Of a stretch of 64,000 nt of DNA, positions 18,637 through 30,649 are shown piece after piece. This DNA is from Pseudomonas sp. GTDB taxonomy: Bacteria; Pseudomonadota; Gammaproteobacteria; Pseudomonadales; Pseudomonadaceae. The notes under the pieces were generated by a model. The model made no database searches. It saw only the letters and a list, made by a program, of their open reading frames with translations, and had not been told where the DNA came from. Both the position numbers and the translations under genes were made by a program. The stretch is from NCBI GenBank assembly GCA_030699825.1, contig JAUYKV010000045.1, forward strand, positions 1-64,000. The letters run 5' to 3'. The first letter of the stretch is position 1. Every line of letters starts with the position of its first letter.

Positions 18637-19383
18637 ATGTGCCTGATCGTATTCGCCTGGCGCCCCGATCATGAGCTGCCGCTGGTCATGGCTGCCAACC
18701 GCGACGAATTCTATGCCCGCCCCAGCCTGCCGCTGGCCGAATGGCCGGAGGCGCCGGGGCTCTACGGAGGACGCGATCTGGAGGCCGGCGGCACCTGGCT
18801 GGGCATCGGACCGCAGGCACGCTTCGCCGCGCTGACCAATATCCGCGACCCGCGCCAGCCACCACGGGGCCGCTCGCGCGGTGAACTGCCGGTGCAATTC
18901 CTGCGTGGTTCCCTCGGCCCCGAAGCGTTCTTGTGCGACCTGGCCCAGCGCGCGGGGGATTACTCGGGTTTCAACCTGCTGCTCGGCGACCGCCAGCAAC
19001 TGTGGCTGCTGAATTCGCGCACGGGCGTGCCCGAGCAACTGAGCGCAGGCCTCTACGGACTGTCCAATGCCGATTTGGACACGCCCTGGCCCAAGGTCGA
19101 GAAGGCCAAGGCCCTGCTCGGCGAATGCCTGATCGCTCCTCAGGCCACAGTGTTACTGGACCTGCTGCATGACGGACAACAGGTCGAGGATGCACGTTTG
19201 CCCGACACCGGCGTCGGCCTGAATACCGAGCGCCTGCTCTCGAGCATCTTCATCGCCACCCACAGCTATGGCACCCGCGCCAGCACGGTGCTGCTGGTCA
19301 AGGCCGACGGCTCGCGCACCCTGGTCGAGCGCAGCTACGGGCCCTTTGGCGCACGTCTGGGCGAGGTCAGCATCGAGCGGTGA
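18637..19383 (+). CDS. NRDE/TANGO2 family protein
   Basis: 248 residues starting MCLIVFAW, with the hallmark NRDE at residues 21-24 followed by FYARPSLPL, GGRDLEAGGTWLG and the ALTNIRDP segment. The N-terminal Cys2 exposed after Met removal is characteristic of Ntn-hydrolase-like TANGO2 proteins; the bacterial role is unsettled (haem or lipid handling has been proposed for homologues). The start follows a GCAAGG ribosome site at good spacing. It is transcribed away from the TSUP-lgt-thyA operon. Confidence 0.88.
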   Translation: MCLIVFAWRPDHELPLVMAANRDEFYARPSLPLAEWPEAPGLYGGRDLEAGGTWLGIGPQARFAALTNIRDPRQPPRGRSRGELPVQFLRGSLGPEAFLCDLAQRAGDYSGFNLLLGDRQQLWLLNSRTGVPEQLSAGLYGLSNADLDTPWPKVEKAKALLGECLIAPQATVLLDLLHDGQQVEDARLPDTGVGLNTERLLSSIFIATHSYGTRASTVLLVKADGSRTLVERSYGPFGARLGEVSIER

Positions 19384-19385
19384 TG

Positions 19386-19472
19386 AGGGATGGGAAATGA
19401 GGGCGCGCGTAGTTACAGCGACAGCCTGGTTTCGCCATGGTGCGGCGCCCCCATTCCTCATCTCCCATCCCT
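19386..19472. repeat. Long-range inverted repeat between NRDE gene and ptsP
   Basis: Arms agggatgggaaatgag (19386-19401) and ctcatctcccatccct (19457-19472) match in 15 of 16 positions with a 55-base spacer. It lies between two convergent genes and may act as a stem at both transcript ends; no T tract. Confidence 0.65.
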
Positions 19473-19491
19473 GCCCCCAGGCCCTGACAGC

Positions 19492-21771
19492 CTAGGCCTG
19501 GATATTCGACGCCGGGTTGATCATGCGGCCCAGGCCCAGGTTGCGCAGGGCCAGTTGCAGGGTGCTGTGAATCACCTGCGGATTGTCGATGGTCATCACC
19601 TGAGCCAGCAGCTCCTTGGCCTTGCCCAGGCTGATCTGACGCAGCAGCCACTTGACCTTGGGCAGGTTGGTGGCGTTCATCGACAGGCTGTCGAAACCCA
19701 TGGCCATCAGCAGCACCGCCGCCGCCGGATCGCCGGCCATTTCGCCACAGATGCTCACCGGCTTGCCTTCGGCATGGGCGCCCTCAACCACTTTGCACAG
19801 CGCTTGCAGTACGGCCGGATGGAGGAAGTCGTAGAGGTCGGCGACCCGCGGATTGTTGCGGTCCACCGCCAGCAGGTACTGGGTCAGGTCGTTGGAACCG
19901 ACCGAGAGGAAGTCGACCTGACGTGCCAGCTCGCGAACCTGATAGACCGCCGCGGGGATTTCGATCATCACCCCCACCGGCGGCATCGGGATGTCGACGC
20001 CCTCGTCGCGCACTTCGCCCCAGGCGCGGTGGATCAGGTGCAGGGACTCCTCCAGCTCCTGAATCCCGGAAATCATCGGCAACAGGATGCGCAGGTTATC
20101 CAGGCCTTCACTGGCCTTGAGCATGGCGCGGGTCTGCACCAGGAAGATTTCCGGGTGGTCGAGGGTGACGCGGATACCGCGCCAACCGAGAAAGGGGTTT
20201 TCTTCCTTGATCGGGAAGTAGCTCAGCGCCTTGTCGCCGCCGATATCCAGGCTGCGCATGGTCACCGGCAACGGATGGAAGGCGACCAGCTGCTCACGAT
20301 AGATGGCCAGCTGTTCCTTCTCGCTGGGGAAGCGCTCCTTGATCATGAAGGGCACTTCGGTGCGGTACAGGCCCACGCCCTCGGCACCGCGTTCCTGGGC
20401 GCGCTTCACATCGGCCAGCAGCCCGGTGTTGACCCACAGCGGCATGTGGTAACCGTCCAGCGTCTCGCACGGCAAGCCACGCAAGGCATCGAGGCCCTGG
20501 GTCAGCTGGCGCTCTTCCTCGACCACTTCGGCATACTGCTTGCGCAGCAGCTCGCTGGGGTTGGTGAACACCTCGCCGTGGTAACCGTCGACGATCAGCT
20601 GGATACCGTCGATCTTCGAGTAGGGCAGATCGACCACTCCCATCACCGTGGGAATCCCCATGGCGCGGGCGAAGATCGCCACATGCGAGTTGCCCGAGCC
20701 CTGCACCGAAACCAGGCCGACCAGCTTGCCTTCGGGCACCTCGCCGAGCATGGCCGGCGACAGTTCCTCGCTGACCAGGATGCAGTTATCGGGATACACC
20801 AGGGTCTGCTGGCGGGCCTGTTGCAGGTAGGCGAGCAGGCGCCGACCGAGGTCCTTGACGTCGGAGGCGCGCTCACGCAGGTAGGCGTCATCCATCAGTT
20901 CGAAGCGATTGATATGCTCGCTGATCACCTGGCGCAAGGCGCCCTGGGCCCACTGCCCGGTCTTGATCAGCTTGACCACCTCGTTACCCAGGGCGGCGTC
21001 TTCCAGCATCATCAGGTAGACGTCGAACAATGCACGCTCTTCCGGGCGCAGCTGGCTGGCCATCTTCGCCGACAAGGCGCGCATGTCGGTGCGCACGCCT
21101 TCCAGGGCAGTATTGAACAGCAGCAACTCGGCGGCGATGTCCTCGACGTGTTTGTCCGGCACCACTTCCAGGTCGGCCGCCGGCAGCACCACCACGGCCG
21201 TACCCACGGCCGCACCGGGCGAGCCCGGCACGCCGATGAACTTGGCCTCCTGAATACCCTTGCCCTGCTTGCCCAGGCCACGGATCGAACCGGTCGCTTC
21301 GGCGTGCGCGATAACCCCGGCGAGCTGGGCGCTCATGGTCACCAGAAAGGCTTCTTCGCCCTCGTCGAACTGGCGCCGCTCCTTTTGCTGGATCACCAGC
21401 ACGCCCATCACCTTGCGGTGGTGGATGATCGGCGAGCCGAGGAAGGAGGCATAACGCTCCTCGCCGGTTTCGGCAAAGTAGCGGTAGCGCGGGTGCTCGG
21501 AGGCGTTCTCCAGATTGAGCGGCTCCTCGCGGGTGCCGACCAGGCCGACCAGGCCCTCGTTGGGCGCCATGCTGACCTTGCCGATGGAGCGCTTGTTCAG
21601 GCCATCGGTGGCCATCAGCACGAAACGGTTGCTCTCCGGGTCGAGCAGGTAGACCGAGCAGACCTGACTGCCCATGGCCTCCTTGACCCGCTGCACGATG
21701 ATGCCCAAGGCCGCCTTGAGATCCTTGGCGGCATTAACTTCCTGGACGATCTTGCGCAGCGTATTGAGCAT
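19492..21771 (-). CDS. ptsP: Phosphoenolpyruvate-protein phosphotransferase PtsP (EI-Ntr)
   Basis: 759 residues: an N-terminal GAF domain (about 1-150, with MGSQVCSVYLLD), then a full enzyme I: the swivel-domain active His363 in GNSHVAIFARAMGIPTVMG, and the PEP-binding barrel with LYRTEVPFM, FLSVGSNDLTQYLLAVDRNN and the catalytic Cys in SICGEMAGDP. EI-Ntr phosphorylates NPr, which feeds the nitrogen-PTS that tunes potassium, nitrogen and carbon regulation. The GAF domain senses glutamine/2-oxoglutarate in homologues. The gene follows rppH after 19 bp on the same strand, the usual rppH-ptsP pair. Confidence 0.97.
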   Translation of the reverse strand: MLNTLRKIVQEVNAAKDLKAALGIIVQRVKEAMGSQVCSVYLLDPESNRFVLMATDGLNKRSIGKVSMAPNEGLVGLVGTREEPLNLENASEHPRYRYFAETGEERYASFLGSPIIHHRKVMGVLVIQQKERRQFDEGEEAFLVTMSAQLAGVIAHAEATGSIRGLGKQGKGIQEAKFIGVPGSPGAAVGTAVVVLPAADLEVVPDKHVEDIAAELLLFNTALEGVRTDMRALSAKMASQLRPEERALFDVYLMMLEDAALGNEVVKLIKTGQWAQGALRQVISEHINRFELMDDAYLRERASDVKDLGRRLLAYLQQARQQTLVYPDNCILVSEELSPAMLGEVPEGKLVGLVSVQGSGNSHVAIFARAMGIPTVMGVVDLPYSKIDGIQLIVDGYHGEVFTNPSELLRKQYAEVVEEERQLTQGLDALRGLPCETLDGYHMPLWVNTGLLADVKRAQERGAEGVGLYRTEVPFMIKERFPSEKEQLAIYREQLVAFHPLPVTMRSLDIGGDKALSYFPIKEENPFLGWRGIRVTLDHPEIFLVQTRAMLKASEGLDNLRILLPMISGIQELEESLHLIHRAWGEVRDEGVDIPMPPVGVMIEIPAAVYQVRELARQVDFLSVGSNDLTQYLLAVDRNNPRVADLYDFLHPAVLQALCKVVEGAHAEGKPVSICGEMAGDPAAAVLLMAMGFDSLSMNATNLPKVKWLLRQISLGKAKELLAQVMTIDNPQVIHSTLQLALRNLGLGRMINPASNIQA

Positions 21772-21790
21772 GGCTCGGCTCTAGTCCGTA

Positions 21791-22270
21791 TCAGTCCCGC
21801 GCCAACAGGCGCGGGGCGAGTTCCTTGAGGGCGCGGCGATAAACCTCGCGCTTGAATGTGACCACCTGGCCCAACGGGTACCAGTAACTGACCCAGCGCC
21901 AGCCATCGAACTCGGGCTTGCCGGTCAGGTCCATGCGCACCCGCTGCTCGTCCGAGGTCAGACGCAGCAGGAACCACTTCTGTTTCTGGCCGATGCACAG
22001 CGGTTGACTGTGGGTGCGAACCAGACGCTGGGGCAGACGATACCTCAACCAACCCCGGGTGCAGGCGAGAATTTTCACATCCTGCTGTTCCAGGCCGACT
22101 TCCTCGTTGAGTTCGCGGTAGAGCGCTTCTTCCGGCGACTCAAAGTCGTTGATCCCGCCTTGCGGGAACTGCCAGGCGTCCTGGTTTATCCGACGCGCCC
22201 AGAGCACCTGGCCGACATCATTGGTCAGAATGATGCCGACATTGGGGCGAAAACCATCAGGATCGATCAC
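21791..22270 (-). CDS. rppH: RNA pyrophosphohydrolase
   Basis: 159 residues from GTG 22270, chosen because the family begins at [15 protein letters not shown] and pseudomonad homologues have this length; an ATG 11 codons upstream (22303) would add a tail absent from the family. RppH removes pyrophosphate from 5'-triphosphate mRNA to trigger RNase E decay. The Nudix box is complete, from GGIN through REL and EEVG, and WQFPQGG precedes it. Paired with ptsP downstream and divergent from the HAD gene. Confidence 0.95.
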   Translation of the reverse strand: MIDPDGFRPNVGIILTNDVGQVLWARRINQDAWQFPQGGINDFESPEEALYRELNEEVGLEQQDVKILACTRGWLRYRLPQRLVRTHSQPLCIGQKQKWFLLRLTSDEQRVRMDLTGKPEFDGWRWVSYWYPLGQVVTFKREVYRRALKELAPRLLARD

Positions 22271-22408
22271 GGCGCACAACCTCGTAAACGCATGTTTCGG
22301 CATTGTTCCACAAAGGTCGCGACAGCAGCAACGCGAGCACCCGAATGGGCAGGCCGGATAAAAGTCGTTATCCTGACGCCCCTCCTAGGTTTTGATGAAA
22401 GGTGCCGC

Positions 22409-23062
22409 GTGCGTCTGGCTTTATTCGATCTCGACAACACCCTGCTCGGCGGCGACAGCGACCACGCCTGGGGCGATTACCTGTGTGAGCGCGGCATTCT
22501 CGATGGCGCGGCCTACAAGGCGCGCAACGACCAGTTCTACCAGGACTACCTGGCCGGTCGCCTGGACATCCGCGACTACCTGAACTTCAGCCTGGCGATC
22601 CTCGGCCGCAGCGAGATGGCGCAACTCGAGCAGTGGCATCGCGAATTCATGCGCGACTGCGTCGAACCGATCATTCTGGCCAAGGGCGAAGCCCTGCTCG
22701 AGGAACACCGCGCCGCCGGCGACAAGCTGTTGATCATCACCGCCACCAACCGCTTCGTCACCGCGCCTATTGCCGCACGCCTGGGCGTAGACACCCTGCT
22801 GGCCACCGAATGCGAGATGGCCGACGGTCGCTACACCGGGCGCACCACCGACGTGCCCTGCTTCAAGGAAGGCAAGGTCACCCGCCTCAACCGCTGGCTC
22901 GCAGAAACCGGTTTGAGCCTGGCCGACAGCTGCTTCTACAGCGACTCGATGAACGACCTGGCGCTGCTGGAACAAGTCAGCCACCCGGTGGCCGTCGACC
23001 CCGACCCGAAGCTGCGCAGCGAAGCCGAGCAACGCGGCTGGCCGATTATTTCCCTGCGCTGA
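22409..23062 (+). CDS. HAD-IB family hydrolase (SerB-like phosphatase)
   Basis: 217 residues from GTG 22409, preceded by GAAAGG at proper spacing. HAD motif I is FDLDNTLL with Asp7 and Asp9; motif II is the Thr in IITATNRFV; the later motifs are the Lys in [10 protein letters not shown] and the acidic [10 protein letters not shown]. The large cap after motif I ([12 protein letters not shown]) marks subfamily IB, which includes phosphoserine phosphatase and related small-molecule phosphatases. Exact substrate unknown. Divergent from rppH. Confidence 0.9.
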   Translation: MRLALFDLDNTLLGGDSDHAWGDYLCERGILDGAAYKARNDQFYQDYLAGRLDIRDYLNFSLAILGRSEMAQLEQWHREFMRDCVEPIILAKGEALLEEHRAAGDKLLIITATNRFVTAPIAARLGVDTLLATECEMADGRYTGRTTDVPCFKEGKVTRLNRWLAETGLSLADSCFYSDSMNDLALLEQVSHPVAVDPDPKLRSEAEQRGWPIISLR

Positions 23063-23144
23063 TCGTTAACCGCCGCCGAGCAGCCCTGCAGGCTGCAATC
23101 GCCGTGGGCGCGCCGTCTATAAGAATGTTGCACGCCCGCAGTTG

Positions 23145-23175
23145 TAGCCCGGATAAGCGCCAGCGCAATCCGGGA
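23145..23175. repeat. Half copy of the gtagcccggataag repeat
   Basis: gtagcccggataagcg followed by cagcgcaatccggga, matching the left half of 7374-7460, with no matching right half close by. Confidence 0.7.
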
Positions 23176-23267
23176 CCGGTTAGGTGGATGATGCGGACCT
23201 CACAGGTAGACATAGGCGTTACGCGGACAAGGATGGATGGTCCCGATTGACCTCACAATGAAGCTTC

Positions 23268-23342
23268 GTAGCCCGGATGCAATCCGGGGCGGTGCTGTAG
23301 GCGCCAATTTCCCCGGATTGCGCCAAGGCTTATCCGGGCTAC
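23268..23342. repeat. Full palindromic copy of the gtagcccggat repeat
   Basis: Left arm gtagcccggat with gcaatccgggg, right arm ccccggattgc and atccgggctac, giving a long hairpin between the HAD gene and the convergent membrane-protein gene. Together with 23145-23175 it fills most of the 295-bp gap. Confidence 0.8.
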
Positions 23343-23357
23343 AGAGCGCCTGCCCCG

Positions 23358-23798
23358 TCAGGCCGGTTTGGCGCCCATCAGGCCCATGATCACCAGCAAC
23401 AACAGGACAATCAGCCCGGCATAGGTGGCGGTGAAACCCAACAGACGACTGGAGGCCGGCGTTGCGCCGAGTGCCTGCCAGGCGGCCAGGCGGCCGGCGA
23501 GCAACAGGCCGAAGAGCATCATCAGCGCGAACAGGATGCTGCCGAGCAGCAGCCAGGTCTGCCCCAACGGCCAACCCACAATATCCACCAGGGCCCAGCC
23601 ACTGACCGGCAAGCTCAACGCCAGCACGCCCAGCAGCGGCAGGCTGATCATCCGGGTGCGGCGCAGCTTGCGCTGCAGGATGGCCGCATCGCCGCCGCGC
23701 CGGGCCTTCCACAACATGAAGATATGCACCAGCACGCCGAGCAGCAGGAGGATGGCAGGCAGGCTGTGGGCGATGCGCAGTAGCAGGTATTGATCCAT
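23358..23798 (-). CDS. Small integral membrane protein (DUF2269-like)
   Basis: 146 residues with four hydrophobic helices (about 9-28, 50-75, 80-105, 122-142) separated by a short basic cytoplasmic loop (KARRGGDAAILQRKLRRTR). The pattern, four helices with an early His and a basic loop, resembles DUF2269 membrane proteins of unknown function; I am not certain of the family. ATG 23798 (MDQYLLLRIAHSLP) is chosen because the first helix follows directly; a longer frame to 23876 has a Cys-rich unlikely leader. It lies 116 bp downstream of ilvA on the same strand. Confidence 0.7.
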   Translation of the reverse strand: MDQYLLLRIAHSLPAILLLLGVLVHIFMLWKARRGGDAAILQRKLRRTRMISLPLLGVLALSLPVSGWALVDIVGWPLGQTWLLLGSILFALMMLFGLLLAGRLAAWQALGATPASSRLLGFTATYAGLIVLLLLVIMGLMGAKPA

Positions 23799-23914
23799 AA
23801 CGGCTGTGTTCTCTGTCGGATTATCGACGCAATAGGTCGTTGAGCAATGGCATAGGCCGGGCGAGGCAGAATGCAACGCCGCACGGCCGCATAGAGTGCA
23901 GTCCCGGCAACCGA

Positions 23915-25429
23915 TCAGCCAAGAAAAAGTGTGTAAGCCGGATTGTCGCTCTCATCCCAGTACGGATAACCGATCGCGTCCAGCGCTGCCGGCACCAGAT
24001 GGCGCTCGGCCTCCGGCACTTGCAGACCGGCGACCACCCGGCCATCGGCGGCACCGTGGTTGCGGTAATGGAACATCGAGATATTCCAGCGCCCGCCGAG
24101 TTTCTGCAGGAAGTTGAACAAGGCGCCTGGCCGCTCGGGAAACTCGAAACGGAACACCACCTCGTCGCGCACCCGCGCCGCATGGCCGCCGACCATATGA
24201 CGGATGTGCAGCTTGGCCAGTTCGTTATCGGTCAGGTCGACCACCGGGAAGCCGTGGCCACGCAAGCTCTCGACCAGCGCCGCGCGCGGGTCGTTTTCCG
24301 GGTGGGTCTGCACGCCGACGAAGATGTGCGCTTCCTTGTCGGTGTGATAGCGGTAGTTGAACTCGGTGATCTGGCGCTTGCCGATCGCCTCGCAGAAGGC
24401 CTTGAAGCTGCCTGGCTGCTCGGGAATGGTCACGGCGATGATCGCCTCGCGCTTCTCGCCCAACTCGGCGCGCTCGGCGACATTACGCAGGCGGTCGAAG
24501 TTGACGTTGGCGCCCGAATCGATGCCCACCAGCACCTGGCCGCTGCAACCTTCGCGCTCGACGTACTTCTTGATCCCGGCCACGCTCAGGGCGCCGGCCG
24601 GCTCGGTGATCGAGCGGGTGTCGTCGTAGATGTCCTTGATCGCCGCGCAGATCTCGTCGGTGCTGACGGTGATCACCTCGTCGACATGCAGGCGGCAGAC
24701 ATCGAAGGTGTACTGGCCAATCTGCGCCACCGCGACGCCGTCGGCGAACAGCCCGACCTGTGGCAATACCACCCGCTCGCCGGCGGCCATGGCCGCCTGC
24801 AGGCAGTTGGAATCGTCCGGTTCGACGCCGATGATCTTGATTTCCGGGCGCAGGTATTTGACATAGGCAGCGATGCCGGCGATCAGACCGCCGCCGCCCA
24901 CCGGGACGAAGATCGCATCCAGCTGGCCCGGCTGCTGACGGAGGATTTCCATGGCCACCGTGCCCTGGCCGGCGATGGTGTGCGGGTCGTCATAGGGATG
25001 GATATAGATGTAGCCCTTCTCCTCCACCAGCTTCAGCGAATAGGCCAGCGCCTCGGGAAAACTGTCGCCGTGCAGCACCACCTTGCCGCCGCGCGAACGC
25101 ACGCCCTGGACCTTGATCTCCGGGGTGGTCTTGGGCATCACGATGGTGGCCTTGACCCCCAGCACCTTGGCGGCCAGGGCCAGGCCCTGGGCGTGGTTGC
25201 CGGCAGAGGCGGTGACCACACCACGCGCGCGCTCCTCGGCCGAGAGCTGCGCCAGCTTGTTGTAGGCGCCGCGAATCTTGAACGAGTACACCGGCTGCAG
25301 GTCTTCGCGCTTGAGCATAATCTGGTTGCCCAGACGCTCGGACAGTTGGTTGGCGGCTTGCAGCGGAGTTTCCACCGCGACGTCGTAGACGCGCGAGGTG
25401 AGGATCATCTTGACGTACTGTTCGAGCAT
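23915..25429 (-). CDS. ilvA: Biosynthetic threonine ammonia-lyase
   Basis: 504 residues, the length of the allosteric biosynthetic form. It deaminates threonine to 2-oxobutanoate, the first committed step to isoleucine. PLP Lys51 sits in SFKIRGAYNKL; the Gly loop is ASAGNHAQGLA and the PVGGGGLIAG motif follows. After residue ~330 come two ACT-like regulatory repeats (IPEQPGSFKAFCEAI and FPERPGALFNFLQKLGG), the isoleucine/valine-sensing part. Stand-alone, with no leader peptide visible. Confidence 0.97.
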   Translation of the reverse strand: MLEQYVKMILTSRVYDVAVETPLQAANQLSERLGNQIMLKREDLQPVYSFKIRGAYNKLAQLSAEERARGVVTASAGNHAQGLALAAKVLGVKATIVMPKTTPEIKVQGVRSRGGKVVLHGDSFPEALAYSLKLVEEKGYIYIHPYDDPHTIAGQGTVAMEILRQQPGQLDAIFVPVGGGGLIAGIAAYVKYLRPEIKIIGVEPDDSNCLQAAMAAGERVVLPQVGLFADGVAVAQIGQYTFDVCRLHVDEVITVSTDEICAAIKDIYDDTRSITEPAGALSVAGIKKYVEREGCSGQVLVGIDSGANVNFDRLRNVAERAELGEKREAIIAVTIPEQPGSFKAFCEAIGKRQITEFNYRYHTDKEAHIFVGVQTHPENDPRAALVESLRGHGFPVVDLTDNELAKLHIRHMVGGHAARVRDEVVFRFEFPERPGALFNFLQKLGGRWNISMFHYRNHGAADGRVVAGLQVPEAERHLVPAALDAIGYPYWDESDNPAYTLFLG

Positions 25430-25554
25430 GGCGTTATCGCAGGCGGCTTTTCGAGGGAGTCAGCGAGTCTACCCCAGGCTCGCGCCGAACGACCATACGA
25501 AGCCCGCGGTTTTGCCGCCTGACGCCGCAGTCGGACGATGATCCGCCGCAGTGA

Positions 25555-27879
<2,325 letters not shown>

Positions 27880-27887
27880 ATAGACCG

Positions 27888-28051
27888 CAGGGTGGGTCGG
27901 GCCGCGCAGGTTAGCCGCGCAGCGCGTGTAACCCACCATTGCTGACGACAGGTATTTTTCTGTCGCCCCGATTGCTGCTTGGTGGGTTACGCGCCGCGCA
28001 GAAACCGTAGTGAGCCATGGCTCAATGGCTTGCGACGCTAACCCACCCTAC
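27888..28051. repeat. Nested palindromes between ahcY and metF
   Basis: Outer arms around agggtgggt (from 27889) and acccaccct (ending 28049), and inner arms gtaacccacca (27928-27938) and tggtgggttac (27980-27990), exact complements. This type of GGTGGGTTACGC repeat is a common Pseudomonas intergenic element. It occupies the whole gap of the ahcY-metF unit. Confidence 0.8.
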
Positions 28052-28068
28052 GAATGTGGAAACTCTTT

Positions 28069-28914
28069 ATGAGCCAAGAACGCCGTTACAGCTTCGAGTT
28101 CTTCCCTGCCAAGACCGATGCCGGGCATGAAAAACTGTTGACCACCGCGCGCCAGCTGGCCGCCTACCAGCCGGACTTCTTCTCCTGCACCTACGGTGCC
28201 GGCGGTTCGACCCGCGACCGCACCCTGAATACCGTGCTGCAGCTGAATAACGAGGTGGGCGTGAGCACGGCGCCGCACCTGTCCTGTGTCGGCGATTCCA
28301 AGGCCGAGCTGCGCGAGCTGCTGAACCTGTACCGCACTGCCGGGATCGAGCGCATCGTCGCCCTGCGTGGCGACCTGCCTTCCGGCATGGGCATGGCCAG
28401 CGGCGAACTGCGCTACGCCAACGAACTGGTCAGCTTCATCCGCGAAGAGACCGGCGATCACTTCCACATCGAAATCGCCGCCTACCCGGAGATGCATCCG
28501 CAGGCGCGCAACTTCGAGGACGACATCGCCAATTTCGTGCGCAAGGCCAAGGCCGGCGCCAGCAGCGCGATCACCCAGTACTTCTTCAACGCCGACAGCT
28601 ACTTCTACTTCGTCGAGCGGGTGCGCAAGCTGGGCGTGGATATTCCGGTAGTGCCGGGGATCATGCCGATCACCAACTACAGCAAGCTGGCGCGCTTCTC
28701 CGACGCCTGTGGCGCCGAGATCCCGCGCTGGGTGCGCAAGCAACTGGAGGCCTATGGCGACGACAGCGACAGCATCCGCGCCTTCGGCGAGCAGGTGATC
28801 AGCGAAATGTGCGAGCGCCTGCTGCAGGGCGGCGCGCCGGGCCTGCACTTCTACAGCATGAACCAGGCAGAACCGAGCCTGGCTATCTGGAACAACCTCA
28901 AACTGCCGCGTTGA
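28069..28914 (+). CDS. metF: 5,10-methylenetetrahydrofolate reductase
   Basis: 281 residues, a single FAD-binding TIM-barrel of the bacterial MetF type. It makes 5-methyl-tetrahydrofolate, the methyl donor for homocysteine, the product of AhcY. Motifs: YSFEFFPAKT near the N-terminus with the catalytic Glu, TYGAGGSTRDRT, ALRGDLP and the VVPGIMPI strand. ATG 28069 is preferred over an in-frame ATG at 28054 by alignment to MSQERRYSFEFFP. ahcY and metF are adjacent in many pseudomonads. Confidence 0.97.
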   Translation: MSQERRYSFEFFPAKTDAGHEKLLTTARQLAAYQPDFFSCTYGAGGSTRDRTLNTVLQLNNEVGVSTAPHLSCVGDSKAELRELLNLYRTAGIERIVALRGDLPSGMGMASGELRYANELVSFIREETGDHFHIEIAAYPEMHPQARNFEDDIANFVRKAKAGASSAITQYFFNADSYFYFVERVRKLGVDIPVVPGIMPITNYSKLARFSDACGAEIPRWVRKQLEAYGDDSDSIRAFGEQVISEMCERLLQGGAPGLHFYSMNQAEPSLAIWNNLKLPR

Positions 28915-28941
28915 CAGCAGCGCCGAGGATTTTCCGCATGA

Positions 28942-28973
28942 TGCCTCCACCGGCCTGACTGCGTGTGGAGGCA
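28942..28973 (+). terminator. Weak hairpin downstream of metF
   Basis: Arms tgcctccac (28942-28950) and gtggaggca (28965-28973) with a 14-base loop, 28 bp after the metF stop; no T tract, so it may only be a 3' stabilising stem. Confidence 0.45.
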
Positions 28974-29158
28974 GATGCCAGGTCATAGCTTCGCGCCAGC
29001 GACGCTTGCTACCTGCAGCCTGTTAGGCTGATGGCAAACGCAACCAGCCCCAGCAGCATCGTCAGGCCGGGGCAACCGCTGCCGCACTGCCGACACCCTC
29101 TTTTGACCGCGCCTGGCCATGTATGGCCTGAGCGGCATGACAACCATGGAGCGCCGCA

Positions 29159-30532
29159 ATGGCCACAAGAAAAACCATCAACGCCACCGTGACCCCCAAG
29201 GGCAGCCTGGAAACCCTGTCACAGTGCGAGGTGCAACAACTGCGCGAGACCGGCTCCGGCAGCGTCTACGCACTGTTCCGCCAGTGCGCCCTGGCGATCC
29301 TCAACACCGGTTCGCACAGCGACAACGCCAAGACCATCCTCGAAGCCTACCCGGACTTCGAGATCCTCATCCATCAACAGGATCGCGGCATTCGCCTGGA
29401 ACTGATCAACGCGCCGGCCGACGCCTTCGTCGACGGCGAAATGATCGCCAGCACCCGGGAAATGCTGTTCAGCGCCCTGCGCGATATCGTCTATACGCAG
29501 AGCGAACTGGAAAACAAGCGGGTCGATTTCAGCAGCTCGAAGGGCATCACCGACTATGTCTTTCACCTGCTGCGCAACGCTCGCACCCTGCGCGCCGGCG
29601 TGGAGCCGAAAATAGTGGTGTGCTGGGGCGGCCACTCGATCAGCACCGAAGAGTACAAATACACCAAGGTCGTCGGCCATGAACTGGGCCTGCGCGGCCT
29701 GGATATCTGCACCGGCTGCGGCCCCGGGGTGATGAAGGGGCCGATGAAAGGCGCGACCATCTCCCACGCCAAGCAGCGTATTGTCGGTGGGCGCTACCTG
29801 GGGCTGACCGAGCCGGGCATCATCGCCGCCGAAGCGCCCAATCCGATCGTCAACGAACTGGTGATCCTGCCGGACATCGAGAAGCGCCTGGAGGCCTTTG
29901 TCCGCGTCGGCCATGGCATCATCATCTTCCCCGGCGGCGCCGGCACCGCCGAAGAGCTGCTGTATTTCCTCGGCATCCTGATGCACCCGGCCAACCAGGA
30001 CCTGCCCTTCCCGCTGATCATGACCGGGCCGAAGAAAGCCGCGCCCTACATCGAGCAGCTGCATGAATTCATCGGCGCCACCCTCGGCCCGCAAGCGCAG
30101 CAGCGCTGCAAAATCATCATCAACGACCCGAGCCAGGTGGCCCGGGAGATGGCGCAAGGCATCCAGGAGGTCACGCAGTACCGGCGCAAGCAGAATGACG
30201 CCTTCCACTTCAACTGGTTGCTGACGATCGACGAGCACTTCCAGCACCCCTTCGAACCGACCCACGAGAACATGGCCAGCCTCAAGCTGACCCGCAACCA
30301 GCCGGTGCATGAACTGGCCGCGCATTTGCGCCGTGCGTTCTCCGGCATTGTCGCCGGCAACGTCAAAGACAAGGGCATCCGCCGGATTGAACAGCACGGT
30401 CCCTACGAGATCACCGGCGACCAGGACATCATGCAGCCGCTGGATCGCCTGCTGCAGGCCTTTGTCGACCAGCATCGGATGAAGCTGCCGGGCAACACGG
30501 CCTACGTGCCCTGCTACAAACTGGTGACCTGA
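29159..30532 (+). CDS. ppnN: Nucleotide 5'-monophosphate nucleosidase PpnN (YgdH)
   Basis: 457 residues. PpnN cleaves purine and pyrimidine nucleoside monophosphates to base and ribose-5-phosphate and is stimulated by (p)ppGpp in E. coli. The central LOG/Rossmann domain has VVCWGGHSIS, CTGCGPGVMKGPMKGA and the PGGAGTAEELLYFLG motif; flanking N-terminal (DUF4478-like) and C-terminal (DUF3412-like) domains distinguish it from the short LOG proteins. GGAG lies just before the ATG. A 14-bp perfect palindrome ggccatgtatggcc at 29115-29128, 30 bp upstream, could be an operator or be chance. Confidence 0.93.
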   Translation: MATRKTINATVTPKGSLETLSQCEVQQLRETGSGSVYALFRQCALAILNTGSHSDNAKTILEAYPDFEILIHQQDRGIRLELINAPADAFVDGEMIASTREMLFSALRDIVYTQSELENKRVDFSSSKGITDYVFHLLRNARTLRAGVEPKIVVCWGGHSISTEEYKYTKVVGHELGLRGLDICTGCGPGVMKGPMKGATISHAKQRIVGGRYLGLTEPGIIAAEAPNPIVNELVILPDIEKRLEAFVRVGHGIIIFPGGAGTAEELLYFLGILMHPANQDLPFPLIMTGPKKAAPYIEQLHEFIGATLGPQAQQRCKIIINDPSQVAREMAQGIQEVTQYRRKQNDAFHFNWLLTIDEHFQHPFEPTHENMASLKLTRNQPVHELAAHLRRAFSGIVAGNVKDKGIRRIEQHGPYEITGDQDIMQPLDRLLQAFVDQHRMKLPGNTAYVPCYKLVT

Positions 30533-30649
30533 ACAGGTTCATCGCGCCCTCCGCGGAAGGCGCGATGCCCCTTGGTGTTGTGAACTCAGCACGCGAATTA
30601 GACCATCGGACCGCTTTGCAGCGCCGGGCTGCCCGCGTAATCTGGCGCA

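Noticed and set aside
19390..21828. Plus-strand frame of about 812 codons opposite ptsP
   Set aside because: Antisense shadow; ptsP has complete GAF and EI motifs on the other strand.
23840..25522. Plus-strand frame opposite ilvA
   Set aside because: Antisense of ilvA with no ribosome site and no motif.
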